NCBI GenBank assembly: GCA_965657665.1
Contig: CBFHPF010000019.1
Location: forward strand, 1 to 19,267
Source: UBA8337 sp965657665
GTDB taxonomy: Bacteria > Pseudomonadota > Alphaproteobacteria > RS24
DNA: 19,267 nt
Direction of reading: 5' to 3'
The position numbers and the translations under genes are program-made. Of the stretch, positions 6,475-14,744 are shown piece by piece. The notes beneath the pieces were generated by a model, which had not been told where the DNA came from, did not search any database, and saw only the letters and a list, made by a program, of their open reading frames with translations. Positions within the stretch are counted from its first letter, which is position 1, and the number at the start of each line of letters is the position of its first letter.

Positions 6475-8175
6475 GTGTCTCAAACAAATGATGCGGGTCT
6501 GAACCCGTCAATTGATGATTTTGCAGCGCTTTTGGAAGAAAGCTTTTCCGCCGATGCCCCGCTTGAGGGAACTGTCGTCCGCGGTCGTGTTACCGCGATT
6601 GAAAATGACTTGGCGATTGTCGATGTCGGTTTGAAAACCGAAGGTCGCGTGCCGTTGAAAGAATTTTCCATGGCCGGTCAAGCCGCCGCCATCGCCGTTG
6701 GCGATGAAGTTGAAGTTTTCCTCGACCGCATTGAAAACGCCATGGGCGAAGCCGTACTGTCGCGTGACAAAGCGCGTCGTGAAGAAAGCTGGATTAAGCT
6801 GGAGAAAAACTTCGAAGCCGATGAGCGCGTCGAAGGCGTTATCTTCGGTCGTGTCAAAGGTGGCTTTACAGTCGATTTGAACGGCGCAACGGCTTTCTTG
6901 CCGGGCAGCCAAGTTGACATTCGTCCGGTGCGTGACATCACACCTTTGATGAACACACCGCAGCCTTTCCAAATTCTGAAAATGGACCGTCGTCGCGGCA
7001 ATATTGTTGTTTCGCGTCGCGCCATTATGGAAGAAACCCGTGCCGAAGCGCGCAATGAAATCGTACAAAATCTGCTGGAAGGCCAGCAGGTTGAAGGCGT
7101 CGTCAAAAACATCACCGATTATGGTGCGTTTGTTGATTTGGGCGGTGTCGACGGCTTGTTGCACGTCACTGATATTGCATGGCGCCGTGTCAACCATCCG
7201 TCAGAAGTGCTGACAGTTGGCGAGACCGTGCGTGTGCAGGTGATTAAAATCAACGCCGAAACACAGCGCATTAGCCTTGGCATGAAACAATTGGAAACCG
7301 ATCCGTGGGATGAAGCGGCGGCGAAATTCGCTATCGATTCACGCGTCACCGGTCGGGTTACAAACATCACTGATTACGGTGCGTTTGTTGAACTGGAAAA
7401 CGGCATTGAAGGCCTCGTCCATGTCTCTGAAATGAGCTGGGTGAAGAAAAATGTGCATCCGGGCAAAATCGTTTCAACCAGCCAAGAAGTCGAAGTCATG
7501 GTGCTGGAAGTCGATGCCGAAAAGCGTCGTATCTCCCTTGGTCTGAAACAATGCATGGCCAACCCGTGGGCCGATTTCTCGTCGAAATTCCCGGCCGGCA
7601 CAAAAGTCACCGGTGAGATTAAAAACATCACCGAGTTCGGCCTGTTTGTCGGCTTGGCTGATGAAATTGACGGCATGGTGCATATTTCTGATTTGGATTG
7701 GAATGCATCGGGCGATGAGGCTCTGGCTCAATTTGAAAAAGGCCAAGAAGTTGAAGCCGTGGTTCTGGAAGTTGACCAAGAAAAAGAGCGCGTCAGCCTC
7801 GGCATTAAACAGCTGGATGGTGACCCGTTTGAAAGCCTCGGCAGTCTGCGCCGCGGTGACACTGTGACGTGCGAAGTCACGGCGATTAATGATGGTGGTC
7901 TGGAAGTATCGGTTGGCGAAAGCGACGTTGCGGCGTTTATCCGTCGTTCAGATTTGTCACGCGACCGTGAAGACCAACGTCCTGAGCGTTTCCATGAGGG
8001 TGATAAGCTCGACGCCATGGTGACCAGCCTGGACAAGCGGGCGCGTCGCGTCGGTCTGTCTATCAAAGCGCTGGAAATTGCGGAAGAAAAAGAGGCCGTT
8101 GAACAATACGGTTCTTCAGATAGCGGCGCTTCACTCGGCGATATTTTGGGTGCTGCGCTGAAAGGCGACGAATAA
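6475..8175 (+). CDS. rpsA: 30S ribosomal protein S1
   Basis: A 566-residue protein that binds mRNA on the 30S subunit and helps initiation. Six S1 (OB-fold) repeats can be followed: about 30-97, 115-180, 200-267, 285-354, 372-441 and 459-527. Repeats 3 and 4 carry near-identical NITDYGAFV motifs, repeat 5 has NITEFGLFV, and repeat 6 is more diverged. The tail ends GASLGDILGAALKGDE. The start is GTG at 6475, giving (M)SQTNDAGLNPSIDDFAALLEESF, like other alphaproteobacterial S1 N-termini; ACAGGAT with AGGA at 6461-6464 lies 10 nt upstream. The frame is open back to 6391, but that extension looks like leader sequence. CGT is used for arginine more often than in neighbouring genes, consistent with high expression. 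An intrinsic terminator follows. Confidence 0.96.
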   Translation: MSQTNDAGLNPSIDDFAALLEESFSADAPLEGTVVRGRVTAIENDLAIVDVGLKTEGRVPLKEFSMAGQAAAIAVGDEVEVFLDRIENAMGEAVLSRDKARREESWIKLEKNFEADERVEGVIFGRVKGGFTVDLNGATAFLPGSQVDIRPVRDITPLMNTPQPFQILKMDRRRGNIVVSRRAIMEETRAEARNEIVQNLLEGQQVEGVVKNITDYGAFVDLGGVDGLLHVTDIAWRRVNHPSEVLTVGETVRVQVIKINAETQRISLGMKQLETDPWDEAAAKFAIDSRVTGRVTNITDYGAFVELENGIEGLVHVSEMSWVKKNVHPGKIVSTSQEVEVMVLEVDAEKRRISLGLKQCMANPWADFSSKFPAGTKVTGEIKNITEFGLFVGLADEIDGMVHISDLDWNASGDEALAQFEKGQEVEAVVLEVDQEKERVSLGIKQLDGDPFESLGSLRRGDTVTCEVTAINDGGLEVSVGESDVAAFIRRSDLSRDREDQRPERFHEGDKLDAMVTSLDKRARRVGLSIKALEIAEEKEAVEQYGSSDSGASLGDILGAALKGDE

Positions 8176-8217
8176 AACAGCGCCTAACGTCTCGTCTCAT
8201 TGACGAAGCCAATCAAA

Positions 8218-8255
8218 GCGGCCCGGTCGGCATATGTCGGTCGGGCCGTTTTTTT
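8218..8255 (+). terminator. Rho-independent terminator after rpsA
   Basis: A 7-bp GC-rich stem CGGCCCG (8219-8225) / CGGGCCG (8242-8248) extends inward through G-T, C-G and G-C pairs to a small ATAT loop, about 13 bp in total. Seven T residues follow (8249-8255). It begins 42 nt after the rpsA stop and separates rpsA from ihfB. It is the clearest terminator in the window. Confidence 0.93.
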
Positions 8256-8277
8256 CAAGTCAAACAACAGCTTCCGC

Positions 8278-8306
8278 TTGACGCATGGGCGGCTGGGTGG
8301 CAGCTT
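8278..8306 (+). promoter_or_regulatory. Weak candidate promoter for ihfB
   Basis: TTGACG (8278-8283) is a good -35. At 17 nt lies CAGCTT (8301-8306), a poor -10, and no better hexamer appears within 16-19 nt. Because a strong terminator precedes this point, some promoter must lie in 8256-8330, and this is the best candidate by eye. Confidence 0.35.
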
Positions 8307-8330
8307 AAGGCTCTAACAACGGGGTATACG

Positions 8331-8618
8331 ATGATCAAATCGGAATTGATTATGCGTCTCGCGGAAAAGTTTCCGCATTTATATCAGCGCGACGTTGAAC
8401 TTATCGTCAATCGCCTGTTTGATGAAATTGGTGACGCAATGGGGCGCGATGATCGCGTTGAGCTGCGTGGCTTTGGCACTTTTTCGGTCAAACATCGTGA
8501 TGCCCGTATCGGTCGCAATCCGCGCACCGGCGAAAGCGTTGCCGTTGCCAAAAAACAAGCCCCGTTTTTTAAAACCGGTAAAGACCTGCGCGACCGGATG
8601 AACAATAAAGACGGCTGA
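8331..8618 (+). CDS. ihfB: Integration host factor subunit beta
   Basis: A 95-residue DNA-bending protein that pairs with IhfA. The HU/IHF fold is complete: the N-terminal helices begin MIKSELIMRLAEKFPHL, the core carries VELRGFGTFSVK, and the DNA-binding beta arm contains RNPRTGE with the intercalating proline P64, followed by KKQAPFFKTGKDLRDRMN. The YQRDVELIVNRLFDEI segment and the position after rpsA indicate IhfB, not HU or IhfA. ATG 8331 follows a GGGG-containing site by about 6 nt. lapA starts 5 nt after its stop, so this gene probably heads the long transcript that follows. Confidence 0.96.
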   Translation: MIKSELIMRLAEKFPHLYQRDVELIVNRLFDEIGDAMGRDDRVELRGFGTFSVKHRDARIGRNPRTGESVAVAKKQAPFFKTGKDLRDRMNNKDG

Positions 8619-8623
8619 AGGCT

Positions 8624-9085
8624 GTGTCCGCTCTGCTCGTAAAATTACTGGCGCGGGTCGGTTTCTTTGCTGTGCTTGCCATCATTTTGCCGCTGGCAGT
8701 GCAAAATCGTCAAAGCGTTGATATTTACCTCAACCCATTTTCATTGCTCGACACGCCAGAACCGGCGCTGCGTCTTCCGCTATTTCTTGCGCTTTTGCTC
8801 GCCCTCGGCATAGGGCTTTTATTGGGCTATGGGCTGGGCCGTTTGACCGGCCATAAAGCCGGACGCAAATCCAGTCATAAAACAAACCACAAAAAAGCCA
8901 CGGATAATGCGCAAAAAGCCGCTGATATGATGGCCCGCATGCCACAAGCGGGCGCGGCAAAAAATCAGCCGAGCCGTGCGCAATCCATGCTACAAACCGG
9001 CTCAAAGCAGGCTGGGGATGAAAAGCCGTCAGGCGCCCAAGCGGCCCGCGAAGCGCTCGCAATTTTAAAAAATGGCGAGAGCTAA
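8624..9085 (+). CDS. lapA: LapA-domain (DUF1049) inner-membrane protein
   Basis: A 153-residue membrane protein of the lipopolysaccharide assembly protein A (LapA, DUF1049) family. Two hydrophobic helices are visible, about residues 12-27 and 50-71, separated by NRQSVDIYLNPFSLLDTPEP, which matches the family pattern of QN followed by a short periplasmic beta segment. The C-terminal half is basic and Ala/Gln/Lys-rich with no recognised domain. In E. coli LapA works with LapB in regulating LpxC, but LapA homologues outside gammaproteobacteria are less studied, so that role is an inference. The start is GTG 8624, five nt after the ihfB stop and probably translated by coupling; AAGG lies only 2 nt upstream. 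pyrF follows after 24 nt. Confidence 0.8.
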   Translation: MSALLVKLLARVGFFAVLAIILPLAVQNRQSVDIYLNPFSLLDTPEPALRLPLFLALLLALGIGLLLGYGLGRLTGHKAGRKSSHKTNHKKATDNAQKAADMMARMPQAGAAKNQPSRAQSMLQTGSKQAGDEKPSGAQAAREALAILKNGES

Positions 9086-9109
9086 AATAAATAGCTGAGA
9101 GTTGAGCGA

Positions 9110-9814
9110 ATGAACAATAATCCGATATTTTGCGCCATTGATACGCCCGATATGGCGCGCGCAGAAAACCTGGCCCAGCAATTGAGCGGTGCGGTTGGCG
9201 GATTGAAAATCGGCATGGAATTTTTTTACGCGCATGGTGCGCAGGGCTATAAAACTCTGGCAGCTTTCGACCAACCGATTTTCCTCGATTTGAAACTGCA
9301 CGATATTCCCAACACGGTTGCCGCCGCCATTCATGCGCTCGCACCTTTGCAACCGGCTTTGTTGAACGTGCATGCCGCCGGCGGCGCAGCCATGATGCGC
9401 GCGGCTGCCAATGCCGCTGCACAGGCCGAAGATAAAGGACTGACCGCGCCGCTCATGCTGGCTGTCACGGTTTTGACCAGCCTGTCAGAAAGCGATTTGC
9501 ATGCCATTGGCGTGAGCGGCAGCCCACGCGAACAAGTCGTGCGCTTGGCTGCTTTGGCCCGCGATAACGGCATGGATGGTGTTGTTTGTTCAGCCCATGA
9601 GATTGACGCTTTGCGCGCCGAAATGGGGCCGGATTTTAAATTAATCGTGCCGGGCATTCGCCCCGCAGGCAGCGCAACGCATGACCAAAAGCGCGTCATG
9701 ACCCCGCAAGATGCCCAAGCCGCCGGTGCTGATATTTTGGTTATTGGCCGTGCCATTACTGAAGCCGACGACCCGCAAGCCGCCGCGCGCGCCATTTGCG
9801 ACGAGCTTCGCTGA
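9110..9814 (+). CDS. pyrF: Orotidine 5'-phosphate decarboxylase
   Basis: A 234-residue TIM-barrel enzyme converting OMP to UMP, the last step of de novo pyrimidine synthesis. Catalytic residues are in place: D11 in CAIDTP, K33 in GLKIGMEFF, and the D60-K62-D65 triad in FLDLKLHDIPNTV. The phosphate-binding end has VPGIRP and VIGRAITEADDP. Length is typical of the bacterial short form. The ATG lies after GAG-rich sequence (GAGAGTTGAGCG). trpF begins one base after the stop (TGATATG), implying coupled translation of a pyrimidine and a tryptophan gene, a known alphaproteobacterial arrangement. Confidence 0.97.
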   Translation: MNNNPIFCAIDTPDMARAENLAQQLSGAVGGLKIGMEFFYAHGAQGYKTLAAFDQPIFLDLKLHDIPNTVAAAIHALAPLQPALLNVHAAGGAAMMRAAANAAAQAEDKGLTAPLMLAVTVLTSLSESDLHAIGVSGSPREQVVRLAALARDNGMDGVVCSAHEIDALRAEMGPDFKLIVPGIRPAGSATHDQKRVMTPQDAQAAGADILVIGRAITEADDPQAAARAICDELR

Positions 9815-9815
9815 T

Positions 9816-10460
9816 ATGGCCGCCAAGATAAAAATTTGTGGTGTCACCAAGCCGGCGCATATTGAGGCGCTCAACGATAATGGCGTTGAACTGGTCGGAT
9901 TTAATTTTTTCAAGCCGTCTTCGCGCTATGTCACCCAAGAAGTAGCGGCCGGTCTGGCGGCGCGCTGCCATCCGGCAATGGAGCGCGTTGCGCTATTGGT
10001 TGACCCAAATGATGATGAGGTTGATGAGGCGTTAGCCGCCGTCAGCCCGCATCGTTTGCAATTGCATGGTGAAGAAAGCCCGGCCCGTGTCGCCGAAATT
10101 AAAGCGCGCAGTCATTGTGCCATCATCAAAGCCTTGCCGATTGCCAATGCCGCGGATTTGGCAAAGGCACGCGATTATCATGCAGCCGACTGGTTTTTAT
10201 TCGACGCCAAGCCGCCCTCAGAAGATGCCGCCTTGCCGGGCGGCAATGGCACGGCGTTTGACTGGACCTTATTGGCGGCTTATGACGAGAGCCGACCCTA
10301 TTTATTGGCCGGTGGGCTTGATGCAGAAAATGTCGCAAAGGCACTGGCCGTCACACGGGCACCTATGGTTGATATCGCATCGGGCGTTGAGAGCGCACCG
10401 GGCGAAAAAGACCGCACCATGATTGAGCAATTTGTACGCCGCGTAAGAGAGACAGGATAG
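9816..10460 (+). CDS. trpF: Phosphoribosylanthranilate isomerase
   Basis: A 214-residue single-domain TIM-barrel isomerase that converts N-(5-phosphoribosyl)anthranilate to CdRP in tryptophan synthesis. The catalytic cysteine is C8 in KICGVT, and the general acid aspartate is D130 in LFDAKPP. PYLLAGGLDAENV and VDIASGVESAPGEKD form the phosphate-binding C-terminal loops. ATG 9816 was chosen because it gives the standard MAAKIKICGVT start and sits one base after the pyrF stop; the frame is open to 9711, but that would overlap pyrF heavily. trpB follows after 4 nt. Confidence 0.97.
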   Translation: MAAKIKICGVTKPAHIEALNDNGVELVGFNFFKPSSRYVTQEVAAGLAARCHPAMERVALLVDPNDDEVDEALAAVSPHRLQLHGEESPARVAEIKARSHCAIIKALPIANAADLAKARDYHAADWFLFDAKPPSEDAALPGGNGTAFDWTLLAAYDESRPYLLAGGLDAENVAKALAVTRAPMVDIASGVESAPGEKDRTMIEQFVRRVRETG

Positions 10461-10464
10461 TTAC

Positions 10465-11679
10465 ATGCAAGACGGGCAAAATTCATTTCGCACCGGACCT
10501 GATGAGAAAGGTCGCTTTGGCCTGTATGGCGGACGCTTTGTCGCTGAAACGCTGATGCCACTTATTCTCGATTTGGAGCAAGCCTATGAAACGGCTAAGC
10601 AAGACAGCGCTTTTGCCGCCGAGCTGGAAGATTTGCAGACACATTATGTCGGTCGCCCCAGCCCGCTTTATTTTGCCGAGCGCCTGACCGAGCATTATGG
10701 CGGCGCAAAAATTTATCTAAAGCGCGATGAGTTAAACCATACCGGCAGCCATAAAATCAATAATTGCCTCGGGCAAATTTTACTGGCCAAGCGCATGGGC
10801 AAAACCCGCATCATCGCCGAAACCGGGGCCGGTCAACACGGTGTTGCCGTGGCAACTGTGGCGGCGCGTTTTGGTTTGCCGTGCACGGTGTTTATGGGCG
10901 CAACCGATATTGAGCGCCAAAAACCCAATGTGTTTCGGATGAAATTATTGGGCGCAGATATTCGCCCCGTCACCTCCGGTGCCGGCACGCTGAAAGACGC
11001 AATGAATGAAGCGTTGCGCGACTGGGTAACCAATGTCGAAGACACGTTTTACATTATCGGCACTGTCGCCGGTCCACATCCCTATCCGGCTATGGTGCGT
11101 GATTTTCAGTCAATTATCGGCCGCGAAACCAAACAACAAATGCAAGAGCGCGAAGGCCGCCTGCCCGATACGCTAATCGCTTGTATTGGCGGCGGCTCAA
11201 ACGCCATGGGGCTGTTTCATCCGTTTTTGGATGATAAGGAAGTTGATATTATCGGTGTTGAAGCAGGCGGGCACGGGCTGGATACGCCGGACCATGCGGC
11301 CTCTTTGGCGGGTGGTGAACCGGGTGTTCTGCACGGCAATCGCACTTATTTGCTGCAAGATGACGACGGCCAAATCATTGAGGGCCATTCCATTTCTGCC
11401 GGTCTCGATTATCCGGGCATTGGCCCCGAGCACGCGTTTTTGCGCGATAGCGGGCGGGTTAATTATGTCTCAGCCACCGATAAAGAAGCGCTGGAAGCGT
11501 TTCAGCTTATCACCCGTCTGGAAGGCATTATTCCAGCTTTGGAGCCAAGCCATGCGCTGGCCCATGTCAGCAAAATTGCGCCTGCATTGCCGCACGACCA
11601 TTTATTGGTGATGAATATGTGCGGGCGCGGCGATAAAGATGTGTTCGCTGTCGCCGAACATTTGAATGTGGAGCTGTAA
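10465..11679 (+). CDS. trpB: Tryptophan synthase beta subunit
   Basis: A 404-residue PLP enzyme that condenses indole with serine in the TrpA2B2 complex. The PLP lysine is K97 in HTGSHKINN, the catalytic glutamate is E119 in AETGAGQHGVA, and the phosphate loop is GGGSNAMG from residue 242. The N-terminal GRFGLYGGRFVAETLMP marks the standard TrpB1 family. ATG 10465 follows AGGA (10454-10457) by 7 nt. The stop TAA is directly followed by the trpA ATG, with no gap, which suits equal production of the two subunits. Confidence 0.98.
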   Translation: MQDGQNSFRTGPDEKGRFGLYGGRFVAETLMPLILDLEQAYETAKQDSAFAAELEDLQTHYVGRPSPLYFAERLTEHYGGAKIYLKRDELNHTGSHKINNCLGQILLAKRMGKTRIIAETGAGQHGVAVATVAARFGLPCTVFMGATDIERQKPNVFRMKLLGADIRPVTSGAGTLKDAMNEALRDWVTNVEDTFYIIGTVAGPHPYPAMVRDFQSIIGRETKQQMQEREGRLPDTLIACIGGGSNAMGLFHPFLDDKEVDIIGVEAGGHGLDTPDHAASLAGGEPGVLHGNRTYLLQDDDGQIIEGHSISAGLDYPGIGPEHAFLRDSGRVNYVSATDKEALEAFQLITRLEGIIPALEPSHALAHVSKIAPALPHDHLLVMNMCGRGDKDVFAVAEHLNVEL

Positions 11680-12498
11680 ATGACCCGCATTGAGACTTGT
11701 TTTGAAAGCCTGCGCGCCAACAATCGCAAAGCCTTTGTTGCTTTTATTACCGCCGGTGACCCCGATATTGCCGTTTCCGAGGAGATTATGAACGGTCTTC
11801 CGGCTGCCGGTGCCGATATTATCGAACTGGGTATGCCGTTTACTGACCCGATGGCTGATGGCCCGTCCATTCAAGCCGCCTCGCAGCGCGCGCTGAAAGT
11901 CGGCCAAACCCTGCGCGGCACATTGGAAATGGTGCGCCGGTTTCGCGCGCATGATGACACAACGCCAATTGTGCTGATGGGGTATTACAATCCGATTTAT
12001 ATTTACGGTGTCGATAAATTTATCACGGACGCGAAAGAAGCCGGAATTGACGGGCTGATTATTGTCGATTTGCCGCCTGAAGAAGATGATGAATTGTGCT
12101 TGCCCGCATTGGAAGCCGGTTTGAACTTCATCCGCCTTGCGACACCGACGACTGATGATAAAAGACTGCCGGATGTTTTGGCCAATACGTCAGGCTTTGT
12201 TTATTACGTCTCTATCACCGGCATTACCGGTTCAGCCGCGCCACAACAACAAGCGGTCGCTGATAATGTGGCGCGTATTAAACGCCACACAGACCTGCCG
12301 GTTTGCATCGGCTTTGGCATTCGCACCGCCGAACAAGCCGCCGCCATGAGCGCGATTGGTGACGGTGCCGTGGTCGGCTCAGCTTTGGTCGATATTATTT
12401 CCGAGCATATTGGCGATGATGGGCAAGTAAAAGCAAGATGCGCCGAAGCGGTTCTGGCGCTTGCTTCGACACTGGCTGAGGGTGTAAACAGAGTATAG
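11680..12498 (+). CDS. trpA: Tryptophan synthase alpha subunit
   Basis: A 272-residue TIM-barrel subunit that cleaves indole-3-glycerol phosphate to indole, which is passed by tunnel to TrpB. The catalytic pair is E49 in IIELGMPFTDP and D60 in MADGP, matching E. coli numbering exactly. FITAGDP (22-28), SITGITG and GFGIRTAEQ are family motifs, and the phosphate loop GAVVGSALVD is near the end. It begins immediately after the trpB stop. No trp leader peptide or attenuator is visible upstream of trpF, so regulation, if any, is not local. Confidence 0.98.
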   Translation: MTRIETCFESLRANNRKAFVAFITAGDPDIAVSEEIMNGLPAAGADIIELGMPFTDPMADGPSIQAASQRALKVGQTLRGTLEMVRRFRAHDDTTPIVLMGYYNPIYIYGVDKFITDAKEAGIDGLIIVDLPPEEDDELCLPALEAGLNFIRLATPTTDDKRLPDVLANTSGFVYYVSITGITGSAAPQQQAVADNVARIKRHTDLPVCIGFGIRTAEQAAAMSAIGDGAVVGSALVDIISEHIGDDGQVKARCAEAVLALASTLAEGVNRV

Positions 12499-12520
12499 CT
12501 GTAAAATTGCAGTCGCCTGC

Positions 12521-12529
12521 AAAAGGAGG
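12521..12529 (+). promoter_or_regulatory. Strong ribosome binding site of accD
   Basis: AAAAGGAGG lies 5 nt before the accD ATG. It is the longest match to the anti-Shine-Dalgarno in the window and suggests accD is translated independently of trpA, whose stop is 36 nt upstream. Confidence 0.85.
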
Positions 12530-12534
12530 CCGTC

Positions 12535-13407
12535 ATGAATTGGATTAAAAATTTCGTCCGCCCGCGCTTTCCCAGCGTGTTTCGTGACCGCGACGACACG
12601 CCCGATAATCTTTGGGAAGCGTGCAAAAAATGCGGTGAGATGATTTTCCACCGCGATTTGGAGAGCTTGCAAAAAGTTTGCCCGGGCTGTGACCATCATA
12701 TGCGAATCGGTGCCAAAGAGCGTTTTGACGGCCTATTTGACGATGCCAGCTATGAAATGGTTGATGTGCCGGATGTGCCGCATGACCCGTTGAAATTTAA
12801 AGATCAGAAAAAATATGCTGAGCGGCTGAAAGAAGCGCGCGTCAAAACTGGCGATAAAGACGCCGTCAAAGTGGCCAAAGGCACAATTGGCGGGCGCACC
12901 AGCGTTATTGCTGTGCAAGATTTCGCCTTTATGGGCGGCTCTTTGGGCATGGCTGCCGGTGAGGCCGTGGTAACTGCCGGTCAATTGGCGTTAGAAAATG
13001 ACGCGCCGCTTATCATGGTGGCCGCAGCCGGTGGCGCACGCATGCAGGAAGGCATCCTCTCGCTGATGCAAATGCCGCGCACTACCGTGATTGTGCAACA
13101 ATTACGCCAGCGCGGCCTGCCTTATATTGTGCTGCTGACAGACCCGACAACCGGCGGTGTTACCGCTTCTTACGGCATGTTGGGCGATGTGCATATTGCT
13201 GAGCCGGGCGCACTTATCGGCTTTGCCGGTCCGCGGGTGATTGAAGATACGATTAAAGAGAAACTGCCCGAGGGTTTTCAGCGCGCCGAATATTTGCTGG
13301 AGCATGGCATGGTCGATATGGTGGTGCATCGCCATAAAATGGCCGAGACCTTGGCGCGACTGCTTGATTTGCTGATGGGCGGTAAAGCCCCGCAAGCTGC
13401 TGAATAA
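12535..13407 (+). CDS. accD: Acetyl-CoA carboxylase carboxyltransferase subunit beta
   Basis: A 290-residue subunit which, with AccA, moves the carboxyl group from biotin to acetyl-CoA in the first step of fatty acid synthesis. An N-terminal zinc ribbon is formed by C30, C33, C49 and C52. The crotonase-like carboxyltransferase core contains FMGGSLGMAAGEAV, AAAGGARMQEGILSLMQM and GGVTASYGMLGD, and near the end LIGFAGPRVIE. Length and start (MNWIKNFVRPRF) are normal. The gene order trpA-accD-folC is conserved in many Alphaproteobacteria. folC starts 1 nt after the stop. Confidence 0.98.
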   Translation: MNWIKNFVRPRFPSVFRDRDDTPDNLWEACKKCGEMIFHRDLESLQKVCPGCDHHMRIGAKERFDGLFDDASYEMVDVPDVPHDPLKFKDQKKYAERLKEARVKTGDKDAVKVAKGTIGGRTSVIAVQDFAFMGGSLGMAAGEAVVTAGQLALENDAPLIMVAAAGGARMQEGILSLMQMPRTTVIVQQLRQRGLPYIVLLTDPTTGGVTASYGMLGDVHIAEPGALIGFAGPRVIEDTIKEKLPEGFQRAEYLLEHGMVDMVVHRHKMAETLARLLDLLMGGKAPQAAE

Positions 13408-13408
13408 T

Positions 13409-14737
13409 TTGACCACAGCCCAATCCGACCATTTGCTTGAACAGCTTTTGGCGCTACATCCGCGCCTGATAGACTTGTCGCTCGACCGCATGTGGCGGCT
13501 TTTGGCCGCGCTCGACCATCCGCAAGATAAATGCCCGCCGATTATTCATATTGCCGGCACAAACGGCAAAGGCTCAACCGCCGCCATGTTGCGCGCTATG
13601 TTGGAGGCCGATGGCAAAAAAGTGCATGCCTATCACTCGCCGCATTTGGTGCGCTTTCATGAGCGGATTTTGCTGGGCGGGGCGGTCATATCAGAAGCGC
13701 ATTTGGCCGACGTGTTGGCGCGGGTCGAAGCGGCCAATCAGGGTGAACCGATTACGTTTTTTGAAGTCACCACAGCAGCCGCTTTTCTGGCATTTTCTGA
13801 GCATAAAGCCGATTATCTCATTCTCGAAGTCGGGCTTGGCGGTCGCCTTGATGCAACCAATGTCATCACCCCGAAACGCGCTGCCATCACGCCCATCAGC
13901 TTCGACCATCAAGATTTTCTCGGCGATACGCTGTTATCCATTGCGGAAGAAAAAGCCGGTATTTTAAAGCTCGGCGTGCCCGCCATTATGGCCCGCCAGA
14001 CCGAAGAGGTGCGCGATTTCATCACAAATCTCGCTGCCAAAAAGGGCGCGCCCTTGGCTGTGGCGGGGCAAGATTTCTCTGCCCATGAAGAAAACGGTCG
14101 GTTGGTTTTCCAACATGATGACGGCCTGCTCGACTTGCCGCGTCCGGCGCTTATCGGCGCGCATCAGATTGACAATGCGGCGACGGCGATTGCACTGGCG
14201 CTCAGTCTTGGCGTCTCGGTCGAGGCGATTAGTGTGGGGCTGGAAACAGTGCGCTGGCCGGCGCGTTTAACACGGCTAAAGCGCGGCCCGCTTGTCGACG
14301 GTGTGAAACAGCGCTTACCGCAAGCCAGCCTATGGTTGGATGGCGGGCATAATGAGGCGGCGGCGCGCGCCCTCAGCACTTGGATGAATGAGGGGATGAA
14401 TGAAAAGATGAATGCGGGGATGAATGAGGGGATTAGCGAAGCAGATGAAAATACGCCACGCCACATCATCCTCGCCATGTTGTCGAGCAAATCGCAAGCC
14501 GCTTATATGAAAGCCTTAGCGCCGACACGCGCCCATATTCATGCCGTGCCAATTGACGGCAACGAAGCCGCCCTACCGCCCGACAAACTGGTCGAAGCCG
14601 CGCAACAAGCGGGGTTGACCGCCACGGCGCATGATACAATAGAAAACGCGCTGGCCTCTATTGAAGAGACCAACGCGTTTATTCTTATCGCCGGTTCGCT
14701 GTATTTAGCGGGTAATGTTTTGCGCGATAACGCTTAG
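13409..14737 (+). CDS. folC: Bifunctional folylpolyglutamate synthase / dihydrofolate synthase
   Basis: A 442-residue Mur-ligase-family enzyme adding glutamate to dihydropteroate and folates. The P-loop is GTNGKGS (50-56), followed by YHSPHLVRFHERI, LEVGLGGRLDATNV, SFDHQDFLGDTL with the EEKAGI segment, and in the C-terminal domain LWLDGGHNEAAARAL and IILAMLSSK. The only start that keeps the N-terminus is TTG 13409, one base after the accD stop and without an obvious Shine-Dalgarno, so re-initiation after accD is likely. The next Met is residue 28, too close to the P-loop domain. A low-complexity insert of four MNEG-like units (residues 326-341) lies in a surface-loop position of the C-terminal domain. 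Confidence 0.95.
   Translation: MTTAQSDHLLEQLLALHPRLIDLSLDRMWRLLAALDHPQDKCPPIIHIAGTNGKGSTAAMLRAMLEADGKKVHAYHSPHLVRFHERILLGGAVISEAHLADVLARVEAANQGEPITFFEVTTAAAFLAFSEHKADYLILEVGLGGRLDATNVITPKRAAITPISFDHQDFLGDTLLSIAEEKAGILKLGVPAIMARQTEEVRDFITNLAAKKGAPLAVAGQDFSAHEENGRLVFQHDDGLLDLPRPALIGAHQIDNAATAIALALSLGVSVEAISVGLETVRWPARLTRLKRGPLVDGVKQRLPQASLWLDGGHNEAAARALSTWMNEGMNEKMNAGMNEGISEADENTPRHIILAMLSSKSQAAYMKALAPTRAHIHAVPIDGNEAALPPDKLVEAAQQAGLTATAHDTIENALASIEETNAFILIAGSLYLAGNVLRDNA
14384..14431 (+). repeat. 12-bp tandem repeat inside folC (4 copies)
   Basis: Four head-to-tail 12-bp units: ATGAATGAGGGG (14384-14395), ATGAATGAAAAG (14396-14407), ATGAATGCGGGG (14408-14419) and ATGAATGAGGGG (14420-14431). 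Copies 1 and 4 are identical, while 2 and 3 differ at three and one bases. The unit is in frame and encodes MNEG, MNEK, MNAG and MNEG. A change of copy number would add or remove four residues without a frameshift. Confidence 0.95.
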
Positions 14738-14744
14738 CGCGAGC

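Noticed and set aside
9711..9815. N-terminal extension of TrpF overlapping pyrF
   Set aside because: It lies wholly inside the pyrF coding region, and the ATG at 9816 gives the standard TrpF start.
14384..14431. Tandem repeat as a CRISPR array
   Set aside because: Units are 12 bp and directly adjacent with no spacers, and they lie in frame within folC.
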